From assembly GCA_029262715.1 (NCBI GenBank), contig JAJCYX010000056.1, positions 1 to 6,800 of the forward strand: DNA of 6,800 nucleotides, given 5' to 3'. A program made the position numbers and the translations under genes. Numbering within the stretch: the stretch's first letter is position 1; each line of letters begins with the position of its first letter. Source of the DNA: Chloroflexota bacterium (GTDB taxonomy: Bacteria; Chloroflexota; Dehalococcoidia; Lucifugimonadales; Lucifugimonadaceae). This document shows, one piece after another, positions 1 through 5,407 of the stretch. The notes beneath the pieces are model-generated. The model saw only the letters and a program-made list of their open reading frames with translations. It made no database searches and was not told the DNA's origin.

Positions 1-716
1 TCTGCAACAACAGGAACGAAATCTCCGCCTGAAGGCACATCGGTCAGGTCTACCCCGGCATCCTGCAACGCCTGTCTGATCTGCGCCTCCGTATCATCGT
101 AGCCACCTTCACCGAAATGTCGGTATACGACCTCTCCATCCGCTCCCAACAGGTACGTCGTCGGCCAGAAGTGGTTCCCAAATGACTGCCACGTAACCTT
201 GTCGCTATCCAACGCAATCGGGTATGCGAGACCTGCAGCTTCAACTGCATTTTCGACGTTCTCAGGAATCTTCTCGAACTCGAACTCCGGTGAGTGAACA
301 CCAATCACGGTCAGACCGTGAGGTTCGTACCGTTCATACATTTGCTTCAAGAACGGAAACGTCCTGATGCAGTTCACACACGTGTAGGTCCAGAAGTCGA
401 GCAGAACGACTTTGCCGTCGCCGGACAGCCGCTCCAGTTCGAGTGGCTCGGAGTTTATCCATCCAACCAATCCCGTGAGCTGTGTGTCTGGAACCGTGTC
501 CAGTGGGTCTGCCAGTCCGCTGTCTGCAAATAATGGGACAGTGGTCGGTGTAGGAGGAAGGACACCGCCACGAACAGAAGTCGGTGTCCCGGTCGGTGTT
601 TCGTCATTCGAGGCGGCATCGGACGAACCACATGCCGTAAGCACGACTGCGACCAAAATTGAAAGCAGCACCAGCCAGTATTTCCGAGTGACTACATTTT
701 TCAATTTCGACCACAC
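1..716 (-). CDS. thioredoxin-like (TlpA/DipZ C-terminal type) lipoprotein, C-terminus beyond window
   Basis: An extracytoplasmic thiol-disulfide protein, 238 codons visible, with its 3' end off the left edge. Residues 13-29 form a hydrophobic signal ending in the lipobox LTAC (Cys29). A Thr/Pro-rich linker follows (about 30-62), then a thioredoxin fold. The active site is WTYTCVNC with Cys113 and Cys116, and the cis-Pro loop is FWPTTYLL (Pro185). The YTCxNC form plus the later VxGVHxPEFxFE and HFGEGxYxxTE segments match the redoxin domain found at the C-terminus of DipZ-type proteins and in stand-alone actinobacterial and Chloroflexota homologues. It lacks the DipZ membrane part. I chose the GTG at 716-714 because it gives a short basic N-terminus before the hydrophobic core. 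Its Shine-Dalgarno is weak, and a TTG at 704 is possible. It is divergent from the repeat lipoprotein gene. The exact partner (cytochrome c maturation, peroxide or oxidative folding) is not shown. Confidence 0.88.
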   Translation of the reverse strand, partial: MWSKLKNVVTRKYWLVLLSILVAVVLTACGSSDAASNDETPTGTPTSVRGGVLPPTPTTVPLFADSGLADPLDTVPDTQLTGLVGWINSEPLELERLSGDGKVVLLDFWTYTCVNCIRTFPFLKQMYERYEPHGLTVIGVHSPEFEFEKIPENVENAVEAAGLAYPIALDSDKVTWQSFGNHFWPTTYLLGADGEVVYRHFGEGGYDDTEAQIRQALQDAGVDLTDVPSGGDFVPVVA

Positions 717-818
717 ATGACCGATTGTTACCGGAGCGCCTATGCATTAAGTAACGGTTATGGTACGGCACGGGATGTCTTGTGCCAGATAACACTACAG
801 AAACTCAAGAGGTGCGGA
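717..818. other. divergent intergenic region between two lipoprotein genes
   Basis: These 102 bases must hold the promoters of both the thioredoxin-like gene (leftward) and the repeat lipoprotein gene (rightward). I see no -35/-10 pair close to consensus on either strand. Two small symmetric elements are present: the odd palindrome TAACGGTTA at 752-760, and GGCAC (767-771) with its complement GTGCC (782-786) ten bases apart. Either could be an operator, but both are short enough to occur by chance. Confidence 0.4.
808..812 (+). promoter_or_regulatory. ribosome binding site fixing the start of the repeat lipoprotein
   Basis: AGAGG lies 6 bases before the ATG at 819. An in-frame ATG at 717 would add 34 residues ahead of the signal peptide. 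The Shine-Dalgarno and the position of the hydrophobic core favour 819. Confidence 0.6.
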
Positions 819-1400
819 ATGAGGTCGCGGACCATAGGACTGTTGTTGGCAATTCTGATCTTGTTCTCCATTGCAGCCTGCTCAAGTTCAAAGTCTCAAT
901 CTGAGTTTGTTACCGCCAGGACCATAAGGGCAGAGTCGTTCGAACTCACAGACAGCGCCGGGAGTGTTCGCGCTGCGCTGGAGATCAACGATGGGGCACC
1001 GCAGTTTGTCCTGTTTGATGACGATGACAATGGCAGGTTACAGATCAGCCTTGATGCGGCGGGAAATCCGGTGTTGAGCCTGTTCGATGCCAGTGGTGGC
1101 CGGCGAGTAGGTTTCGAGTTCGCCAACGGCGTCAATCCGGCACTATTCCTGCGAGATGAGAATGGCAGGTTGAAAGCTGGAATGCAGGTGCAGACTGATG
1201 GTGCACCCCTGCTATTCTTGCGCAACTCAACTCTCGAAGACGGTGTAGCGGTAACTCTGATCGAGCAAGACATACCGGTAATTGCGCTCTCAGACCCTCA
1301 AGGCAACAGGCGAACGTTTCTCGGCCTCGACGACACAGGATTTTCTGGCTCGCTCATATTCGTCGCCGCGGACGGCAGCGTTGAAGCCGTTGTTCCGTGA
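819..1400 (+). CDS. lipoprotein made of about seven tandem 23-residue beta repeats, function unknown
   Basis: 193 residues. Residues 2-20 form a lipoprotein signal (basic N-terminus, long hydrophobic core) ending in IAAC with Cys21, followed by a serine-rich linker. From residue 41 the rest consists of units starting at 41, 63, 86, 109, 132, 155 and 179 (the last partial), 22-24 residues each. Each unit follows the plan hydrophobic-x-Leu-x-Asp-x-x-Gly-x-x-Arg, a second alternating strand, then Gly-x-Pro. Good examples are SFELTDSAGSVRAAL, LFDASGGRRVGF and FLRDENGRLKAG. Two units still share an 11-base DNA identity (1029-1039 and 1161-1171). The alternating hydrophobic pattern predicts two beta strands per repeat, as in a solenoid or an open beta sheet. 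Similar Asp-Gly/Arg repeats occur in uncharacterised secreted bacterial proteins. No catalytic motif is seen; a binding or structural surface role is inference. It converges on the cytochrome c gene 4 bases downstream. Confidence 0.85.
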   Translation: MRSRTIGLLLAILILFSIAACSSSKSQSEFVTARTIRAESFELTDSAGSVRAALEINDGAPQFVLFDDDDNGRLQISLDAAGNPVLSLFDASGGRRVGFEFANGVNPALFLRDENGRLKAGMQVQTDGAPLLFLRNSTLEDGVAVTLIEQDIPVIALSDPQGNRRTFLGLDDTGFSGSLIFVAADGSVEAVVP

Positions 1401-1404
1401 GCCG

Positions 1405-1848
1405 CTAATTGAGCGTTCTAAGGTAAGCGATCAGGTCGTTGACATCCTGTTCGCTCAATCTTGAGAAATCGCTCATCACATTTGGGAAGCCATCCACAAC
1501 GATCGCTCCCGGCTCCCTCATCGATTGGCGAATATACGCGTCATCACCACGACTGCTAATACCTGCGAGACCAGGTCCTACCAGCCTGCCTCCCCCGGTG
1601 CGATGGCAGGCGCTGCAACTTTGACCCGTGAACAGCTTGCGGCCGTTTTCAGGATCACCAATTTCGGAGTCACCAGTCTGGGTGGCTGAGGTAGGTTCGG
1701 TGTCGGGTGTGGTTGGTGCTGTGCTCACGGAATCGCCGTTGCTGCCGCAAGCGACAGCAAGAAAAGTGAAGGCGGCTGCAAGTCCGATCAGCAGGTATCG
1801 ATTACTAAATATGAGGTTCCATCCGATGGGCCCGTGACGTTTGGTCAT
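1405..1848 (-). CDS. monohaem class I cytochrome c lipoprotein
   Basis: 147 residues. A basic N-terminus and hydrophobic stretch (19-33) end in the lipobox AVAC (Cys34), followed by a Ser/Thr/Pro-rich tether to about residue 60. The cytochrome c domain is about 64-147: the haem attachment site CSACH has Cys78, Cys81 and axial His82. The loop VGPGLAGISSR (90-100) is the usual segment after the haem site. Met125 in FPNVMSDF is the likely sixth ligand, and the C-terminal helix LSEQDVNDLIAYLRTL is typical. It should be a membrane-tethered electron carrier on the outer face of the cytoplasmic membrane, handing electrons between a quinol-oxidising complex and a terminal acceptor. The donor and acceptor are not in this window. 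The ATG at 1848 has no strong Shine-Dalgarno, but no better start keeps the signal peptide. Confidence 0.92.
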   Translation of the reverse strand: MTKRHGPIGWNLIFSNRYLLIGLAAAFTFLAVACGSNGDSVSTAPTTPDTEPTSATQTGDSEIGDPENGRKLFTGQSCSACHRTGGGRLVGPGLAGISSRGDDAYIRQSMREPGAIVVDGFPNVMSDFSRLSEQDVNDLIAYLRTLN

Positions 1849-2080
1849 TGCAGTCCATTTTAGTAAACAGAACCACCTGAGCGTCGCCGCTATATGTAGA
1901 TTTTGCCGTCGAATATCAGGTCGCAGGTATTCGGTCTTGGCATGCGGTTACAGAACCCTTCACAGCTATGCTCTGCGCTATATCATGGCGCAAACTCACG
2001 GCCCGACTGCATGTTTCCACTGGTTGGCCGAATTAGAGTATCGCTTGTTCACCGAACTTTCTGGCTCAGGAGAAGAGATC
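1849..2080. other. divergent intergenic region, cytochrome c / dienelactone hydrolase
   Basis: These 232 bases separate the two divergent genes and should carry both promoters. I find no convincing -35/-10 pair, hairpin or repeat. The hydrolase reading frame happens to be stop-free back to 1841, but the translation of that extension is rich in Cys, Arg and His with no domain character, and the ribosome binding site sits just before 2081. I therefore treat it as non-coding. Confidence 0.5.
2068..2072 (+). promoter_or_regulatory. ribosome binding site of the dienelactone hydrolase gene
   Basis: AGGAG lies 8 bases before the ATG at 2081 and decides against upstream in-frame ATG codons at 1841 and 1985. 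Confidence 0.7.
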
Positions 2081-2830
2081 ATGACGACGCCGTACCAGGG
2101 CTTGATGGCCGAAACTGTTACTCATGAAGGCGCAGACGGTGATCTGATTAGCGGCTACTTCGCACGGCCACTCGGTTCAGGCCCTTTTCCGAATGTGATC
2201 GTCGTTCACCACATGCCGGCCTGGGATGATGCGACTAAGTGGTTGGCCAGTAGATTCGCCTTCTATGGCTACAACGCCATCTGCCCGAACCTCTACCACC
2301 GTGAGGGACCGGGAGAGGCTGATGAAGTTGCGGCCGTAGCACGTGCCGCCGGTGGTGTGCCGGACGACCGTTTTATCGGCGACATGCGTGGCGCTATGGA
2401 GTATTTGAAAACGCTGCCCTACTCGAATGGCAAGGTAGGAATGATTGGCTTCTGCTCGGGAGGTCGCCAGACATATCTCGCAGCAGGTCGAATACCGGAG
2501 CTCGATGCCGCTGTTGACTGCTGGGGAGGCCGGGTCATAGCAACGCCGGATCAACTAACCGAGAGACAGCCCGTAGCGCCTATCGACTACACGGCAGATA
2601 TTAGCTGTCCTGTGCTCGGAATCTTCGGCAATGATGATCAGTCGCCTACACCAGAAGATGTGAACAAGACCGAGGAAGAGCTGAAAAAGCACGGCAAGGA
2701 GTACGAGTTCCATCGCTACGATGGCGCTGGTCATGGCTTCTTCGCCGTCGACAGGCCAGGGTACCGGCCTGTGCAGGCTACCGAAGCCTGGAAAGAGGTG
2801 TTCAAGTTCTACGGTAAGCACTTGGCGTAA
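2081..2830 (+). CDS. dienelactone hydrolase family alpha/beta hydrolase
   Basis: 249 residues, the normal length for a single-domain cytoplasmic dienelactone hydrolase (about 235-250), with no signal peptide. The family hydrolyses lactones and esters; the founding member opens dienelactone to maleylacetate in chloroaromatic breakdown. The nucleophile elbow is GFCSGG with Cys125 in the serine position, typical of the family. The acid is most likely Asp186 in FGNDDQSP, and the base is His218 in GAGHGFF. The N-terminal segment VVHHMPAWDD (41-50) takes the place of the QEIFG-like segment of classical enzymes, so the catalytic glutamate there appears to be replaced by His44. That may mean a different substrate. 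It heads a probable three-gene operon with a DUF6295-like protein 52 bases downstream and an SDR after it. The family call is firm; the substrate is unknown. Confidence 0.93.
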   Translation: MTTPYQGLMAETVTHEGADGDLISGYFARPLGSGPFPNVIVVHHMPAWDDATKWLASRFAFYGYNAICPNLYHREGPGEADEVAAVARAAGGVPDDRFIGDMRGAMEYLKTLPYSNGKVGMIGFCSGGRQTYLAAGRIPELDAAVDCWGGRVIATPDQLTERQPVAPIDYTADISCPVLGIFGNDDQSPTPEDVNKTEEELKKHGKEYEFHRYDGAGHGFFAVDRPGYRPVQATEAWKEVFKFYGKHLA

Positions 2831-2882
2831 ATCTCGTTAACGGACAACAAAGAGCTTCCTCGAACCTCGACAGGAGAAAAAT

Positions 2883-3164
2883 ATGTGCTCATGGATAGTT
2901 GAAAAAGCGGCAATGGACGGCGTTGCAAAGGGTCCGGACGGATGGATGGACATCAAGCAGGCGAACGTCTACTTTGATCATCCGTTCAAGGCAGCGATGG
3001 AACATGCGCTGATAGTCGATTTCGTGCATGACCCTGACCGGCCAAACGGCCGTGTAGCGATAGAGATAAGCGCAGAGTCTGCACAGCGTCTCGTCGAGAG
3101 CATTAATCGTGCGCTAACAACTGGCGAAGCGGTGCATGTGCTCGGTGAAAAGGTTCACGCATAG
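2883..3164 (+). CDS. small DUF6295-like protein
   Basis: 93 residues, with AGGAG six bases before the ATG (2872-2876). There is no signal peptide or membrane segment. The N-terminus (Met-Cys-Ser-Trp), the G-x-x-G-W segment around residues 17-21, the central VYFDHPFKAAMEHALIVDF (29-47) and the helix AESAQRLVESINRAL resemble, from memory, the uncharacterised DUF6295 family. Those are proteins of about 90 residues with a conserved Y-x-DHP and E-H-x-L-x-x-DF core. The conserved Cys2, His33 and His41 could bind a metal, but that is inference. Its place between a hydrolase and a dehydrogenase in a tight plus-strand series suggests a role in the same pathway, such as an accessory or ligand-binding protein. 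No function is established. Confidence 0.75.
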   Translation: MCSWIVEKAAMDGVAKGPDGWMDIKQANVYFDHPFKAAMEHALIVDFVHDPDRPNGRVAIEISAESAQRLVESINRALTTGEAVHVLGEKVHA

Positions 3165-3208
3165 TCGCAGTTTCCTAAGTTTGGTTAAATACTATGAGAG
3201 GCAAGTAG

Positions 3209-4036
3209 ATGGCAAAGAGACGAGTTCTGGTGACAGGTCTGAGCGGTGTTGTGGGTTCGGCTCTTCGGAGTGAATTCGAAGAACGATACGAACTTTCGTC
3301 GCTCTCGCGCCACGGTGCTGAAGGCATTCCAGAAGAGCGTAACTTCAAAGGCAACATCTCGGATATGGACTCAATCCTGCCTGCATTTGAGGGCCAGGAC
3401 ACGGTCGTTCATCTTGCGGCAGACCGAAGCATGACGGCAGATTGGGCTTCAGCCCTGAAGAACAATTTCGTCGGTACGTACAACGTGTTCGAAGCCGCAA
3501 AGATCGCGGGGGTCAAGCGCGTCGTCTACGGCAGTTCGCAACACTCGACAGGTGGCTACTACCGCGATGAGCCGTATCGCTACATCATGGCTGGAGAGTT
3601 CGACAAGGTTGAACGCCCGTATCCGCTGCTCGACGAATCGATTCCTATTAGACCGTCCGGTTACTACGGTACCTCGAAAGCGTATGGCGAGGCTCTCGGC
3701 AGTTACTACGCCGACTATCACGGTGTCTCGTCAATCCACCTCCGCATCGGCTTTACCATTTCGACCGATGACCCGTCGTTCGGCGGGGGCGCATTGGCGT
3801 TGTGGCTGAGTCACCGAGACACGGCGCAGATCCATGCGAAGGCGGTCGATGCACCGACAGACCTCAAGTACGCAGTGATCTACGCAACATCAGATAACTA
3901 CTGGAAGATCTTCTCGCTTGACCGAGCGCGTAAGTTGCTTGGATACGAGCCGCAGGATGATGCAGGCCCCGAACTGAACCCGAACGCTACGATGGCCGAT
4001 CGAGACCGCACTGAATACAAGGTGCATGAAGACTAG
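3209..4036 (+). CDS. NAD(P)-dependent extended SDR, epimerase/dehydratase or uronate-dehydrogenase-like
   Basis: 275 residues, with GAGAGG (3196-3201) seven bases before the ATG. The Rossmann nucleotide-binding motif TGLSGVVG is at 9-16, followed by the Asp-containing turn GNISDMDS (48-55) and VVHLAAD (66-72). The active-site residues are a serine at 109 or 110 in YGSSQHS, Tyr153 and Lys157 in YYGTSKAYGE (YxxxK), and the LRIG strand follows at 178. The C-terminal pattern, Y-A-x-S-x-N-x-x-x-x-x-x-x-x-x-A-x-x-LGYEPQDDA, is like hexuronate dehydrogenases and related NAD-dependent epimerases. The segment between the serine and the YxxxK is long (about 42 residues) and rich in aromatic and acidic residues, which would shape the substrate pocket. 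It acts in the cytoplasm as last gene of the hydrolase operon. The enzyme class is secure; a sugar acid or sugar-like substrate is inference. Confidence 0.9.
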   Translation: MAKRRVLVTGLSGVVGSALRSEFEERYELSSLSRHGAEGIPEERNFKGNISDMDSILPAFEGQDTVVHLAADRSMTADWASALKNNFVGTYNVFEAAKIAGVKRVVYGSSQHSTGGYYRDEPYRYIMAGEFDKVERPYPLLDESIPIRPSGYYGTSKAYGEALGSYYADYHGVSSIHLRIGFTISTDDPSFGGGALALWLSHRDTAQIHAKAVDAPTDLKYAVIYATSDNYWKIFSLDRARKLLGYEPQDDAGPELNPNATMADRDRTEYKVHED

Positions 4037-4057
4037 CCAGCTAGACTAGCGAGCTAG
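4033..4057. repeat. CTAG cluster between convergent genes, possible weak terminator
   Basis: Four CTAG tetranucleotides start at 4033, 4041, 4046 and 4054. They form two 12-base copies, CTAGCCAGCTAG and CTAGCGAGCTAG, separated by one A, and each copy is itself an imperfect palindrome. The first includes the stop codon of the SDR gene. On the plus strand ATTTTC follows. The outer arms can pair (CTAGC with GCTAG) around a loop, so a terminator serving the convergent SDR and lipoprotein genes is possible. The stem is short and partly mismatched. Confidence 0.4.
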
Positions 4058-4064
4058 ATTTTCA

Positions 4065-4607
4065 TTAACCGGCTGCCAGCGCGTCTGCCAGACCCGAGCA
4101 TGTTTGGACACTGAGTTCACAGAGAATCACCGTGTCACCGACCACGGCGAACGCCTTGTACTTAGTGACGGCTGAAGACCCGGCTCCACGGTTGCTTGCG
4201 CCTACCTGCCCGCCCTCGCGGAAGGTCTGGTCTATTGCGCCGGAAGCTGACTCGAACCCGAGAGTCGAGGCGTCCGCATGCGAGTCGTAGAACCTGACCT
4301 CGATGTCCTTTTGATCGAAGAAGCCGTACCAGATATCGGTTGAGCCGGGGACGGTGTCGGTTGGGAACTGCTTCGACTTCTTCCAACCTACGGACACGAA
4401 GTCATCGAAGGTAAAAGAGCGGTCTGCGTACAGCGTGGTCGAGACCGAGGCCAGGGCTTCATCTGTGTCGCCGCCCGATGCAGCCGGAGCCGAGCCGGAG
4501 TCTGAACCGCACGCGATGGCAGCGATTGTTATCAAAACCGCGAATAAGGCAAGAATCCGTGAAGGAGTTCGACTGCCGACAGCGGTTCCTGACGTAGCTT
4601 GTGACAC
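4065..4607 (-). CDS. lipoprotein of unknown function
   Basis: 180 residues from the GTG at 4607. The signal peptide has Arg13 and Arg17 before a hydrophobic core (18-32) ending in the lipobox AIAC (Cys33), then a Gly/Ser/Ala-rich linker. The mature part (about 45-180) is a small alternating alpha/beta-looking domain with the segments FTFDDFVSVGWKKSKQ, DIWYGFFDQKDIEVRFYD and KYKAFAVVGDTVILCEL. Two cysteines near the C-terminus, Cys163 and Cys170, could form a disulfide outside the cell. I do not recognise the family. The frame stays open to a GTG at 4670 that overlaps the stop of the upstream membrane-protein gene, but a strong Shine-Dalgarno just before 4610/4607 and the signal peptide geometry favour the internal start. 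The TTG at 4610 is a close alternative. It is last in the minus-strand series that begins with the Sdh-like genes. Confidence 0.8.
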   Translation of the reverse strand: MSQATSGTAVGSRTPSRILALFAVLITIAAIACGSDSGSAPAASGGDTDEALASVSTTLYADRSFTFDDFVSVGWKKSKQFPTDTVPGSTDIWYGFFDQKDIEVRFYDSHADASTLGFESASGAIDQTFREGGQVGASNRGAGSSAVTKYKAFAVVGDTVILCELSVQTCSGLADALAAG

Positions 4608-4616
4608 CAATTCTGT

Positions 4617-4621
4617 CTCCT
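4617..4621 (-). promoter_or_regulatory. ribosome binding site of the unknown lipoprotein gene
   Basis: On the minus strand the sequence GAGAGGAGA (4616-4624) contains AGGAG at 4617-4621. It lies 6 bases before a TTG (4610-4608) and 9 before a GTG (4607-4605). It argues that translation begins here and not at the GTG at 4670, which has no such site. Confidence 0.6.
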
Positions 4622-4666
4622 CTCGACAAACTTCATACGATGAGTTGATCAATGTTACGGCTGTAT

Positions 4667-5353
4667 TCACAGCTGATCGGTCGACGATGTCATATCTTCA
4701 AAATCCGATTCAACTTCCTCTGCAATTCTAGGCGAAATTCGTCGAAGAAATTGCCAATCCAAATAGGTCGCATCGAACAATTCTTTGGCACTGATCTCGT
4801 TGCTCGCAAATTGGAGTTTCAGAGTGTTCCAACGTTTGAGCGTCTCCTGACGAAGATTCGGCAGCTGCTGAACATGCCAGCTATATGGCCAAACGTTGGG
4901 GAGAGCCATGTCTTCCGCGCGGGATTCCCAATCACCGCCGTATGGAAGAAGCGGCACGTAAACCGAGTGGAGACTCGCTATCACCGACCCAGGAAGAATA
5001 ATAAGCGGTCTCGATATCGGAGACACAATCCAAAGTTTGCTAAACCCGACCGTCAAGATGTTCGTAATCCACAACAGACCGATAAAAGGCACAATTCCGA
5101 TGCCCAAAGTGGCAATACTCACCAAACTGAGCAGTGGATTAACGATTAGTTGCACCACTAACATTGGCCAAGAGAGAATTCCGCTTAGAAACGCGGTCAG
5201 TCGCCTCGCTGCAACAGTAAAGCCGTCATCTGGCCTTTGCTCGATTGCCCATTCTTCGATGGACGCTCTTAGCTCATTCACAAGCGGTCTCGCCACCATT
5301 TGACCTTCCTGATTGACGGCAGGATATACCATCGACCTGTCGGGGTCGTTCAC
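4667..5353 (-). CDS. membrane protein of unknown function
   Basis: 228 residues from the GTG at 5353; an ATG at 5332 (residue 8) is an alternative, and neither has a strong Shine-Dalgarno. The layout is an acidic soluble N-terminus (1-50), a hydrophobic region at about 52-132 with probably three membrane segments (roughly 52-71, 73-98 and 106-127, the last broken by Pro and Arg116), and a soluble C-terminal part (135-228) rich in Trp, Leu and Glu. That part contains the aromatic-rich stretch DWESRAEDMALPNVWPYSWH and ends in an acidic tail. I do not recognise the family and see no catalytic motif. No pair of histidines lies inside the membrane segments as a haem b anchor would need; the nearest is His129 at the membrane edge. 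It follows the HdrB/SdhE-like gene by 54 bases on the same strand, so it may be part of that operon. Confidence 0.8.
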   Translation of the reverse strand: MNDPDRSMVYPAVNQEGQMVARPLVNELRASIEEWAIEQRPDDGFTVAARRLTAFLSGILSWPMLVVQLIVNPLLSLVSIATLGIGIVPFIGLLWITNILTVGFSKLWIVSPISRPLIILPGSVIASLHSVYVPLLPYGGDWESRAEDMALPNVWPYSWHVQQLPNLRQETLKRWNTLKLQFASNEISAKELFDATYLDWQFLRRISPRIAEEVESDFEDMTSSTDQL

Positions 5354-5373
5354 CGTTCTGTTGAGACGTTCTA

Positions 5374-5400
5374 ACGAACCAGCATTCGTTTGAGGTTCGT
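5374..5400. repeat. inverted repeat between the CCG subunit and membrane protein genes
   Basis: ACGAACC (5374-5380) and its exact complement GGTTCGT (5394-5400) flank a 13-base loop. A second, overlapping pairing, AACGAA (5373-5378) with TTCGTT (5385-5390), leaves a 6-base loop, so two exclusive hairpins are possible. On the minus strand it begins 8 bases after the stop of the CCG gene. No U-run follows, so it is not a standard terminator. An mRNA processing or stability element, or chance, are the alternatives. Confidence 0.4.
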
Positions 5401-5407
5401 CGGCCAG

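Noticed and set aside
604..795. Minus-strand 63-codon frame overlapping the thioredoxin-like gene start
   Set aside because: It is out of frame with the lipoprotein signal and thioredoxin domain. The GTG-started frame at 716 explains the same DNA.
896..1273. Minus-strand open frame of 125 codons opposite the repeat lipoprotein
   Set aside because: It is a shadow of the repeat gene: a Ser/Arg/Asn-rich translation with no motif, while the plus frame has a lipobox and regular repeats.
1841..2080. In-frame upstream extension of the dienelactone hydrolase (about 80 codons, start at 1841 or 1985)
   Set aside because: AGGAG at 2068-2072 fixes the start at 2081. The extension has no domain or signal character, overlaps the cytochrome c start, and would make the enzyme far longer than its family.
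2177..2554. Minus-strand open frame of 125 codons opposite the hydrolase
   Set aside because: It lies antisense to a gene with an intact catalytic triad and has no ribosome binding site or recognisable domain.
4645..4652. Palindrome TTGATCAA upstream of the unknown lipoprotein gene
   Set aside because: An 8-base palindrome alone is expected by chance at this scale. It lies just upstream of the lipoprotein ribosome binding site, with no matching promoter elements.
4652..5149. Plus-strand open frame of 165 codons opposite the membrane protein gene
   Set aside because: The translation is very rich in Arg, Lys, Asn and Gln without domain features. The minus-strand frame has clear membrane segments and neighbours in the same direction.
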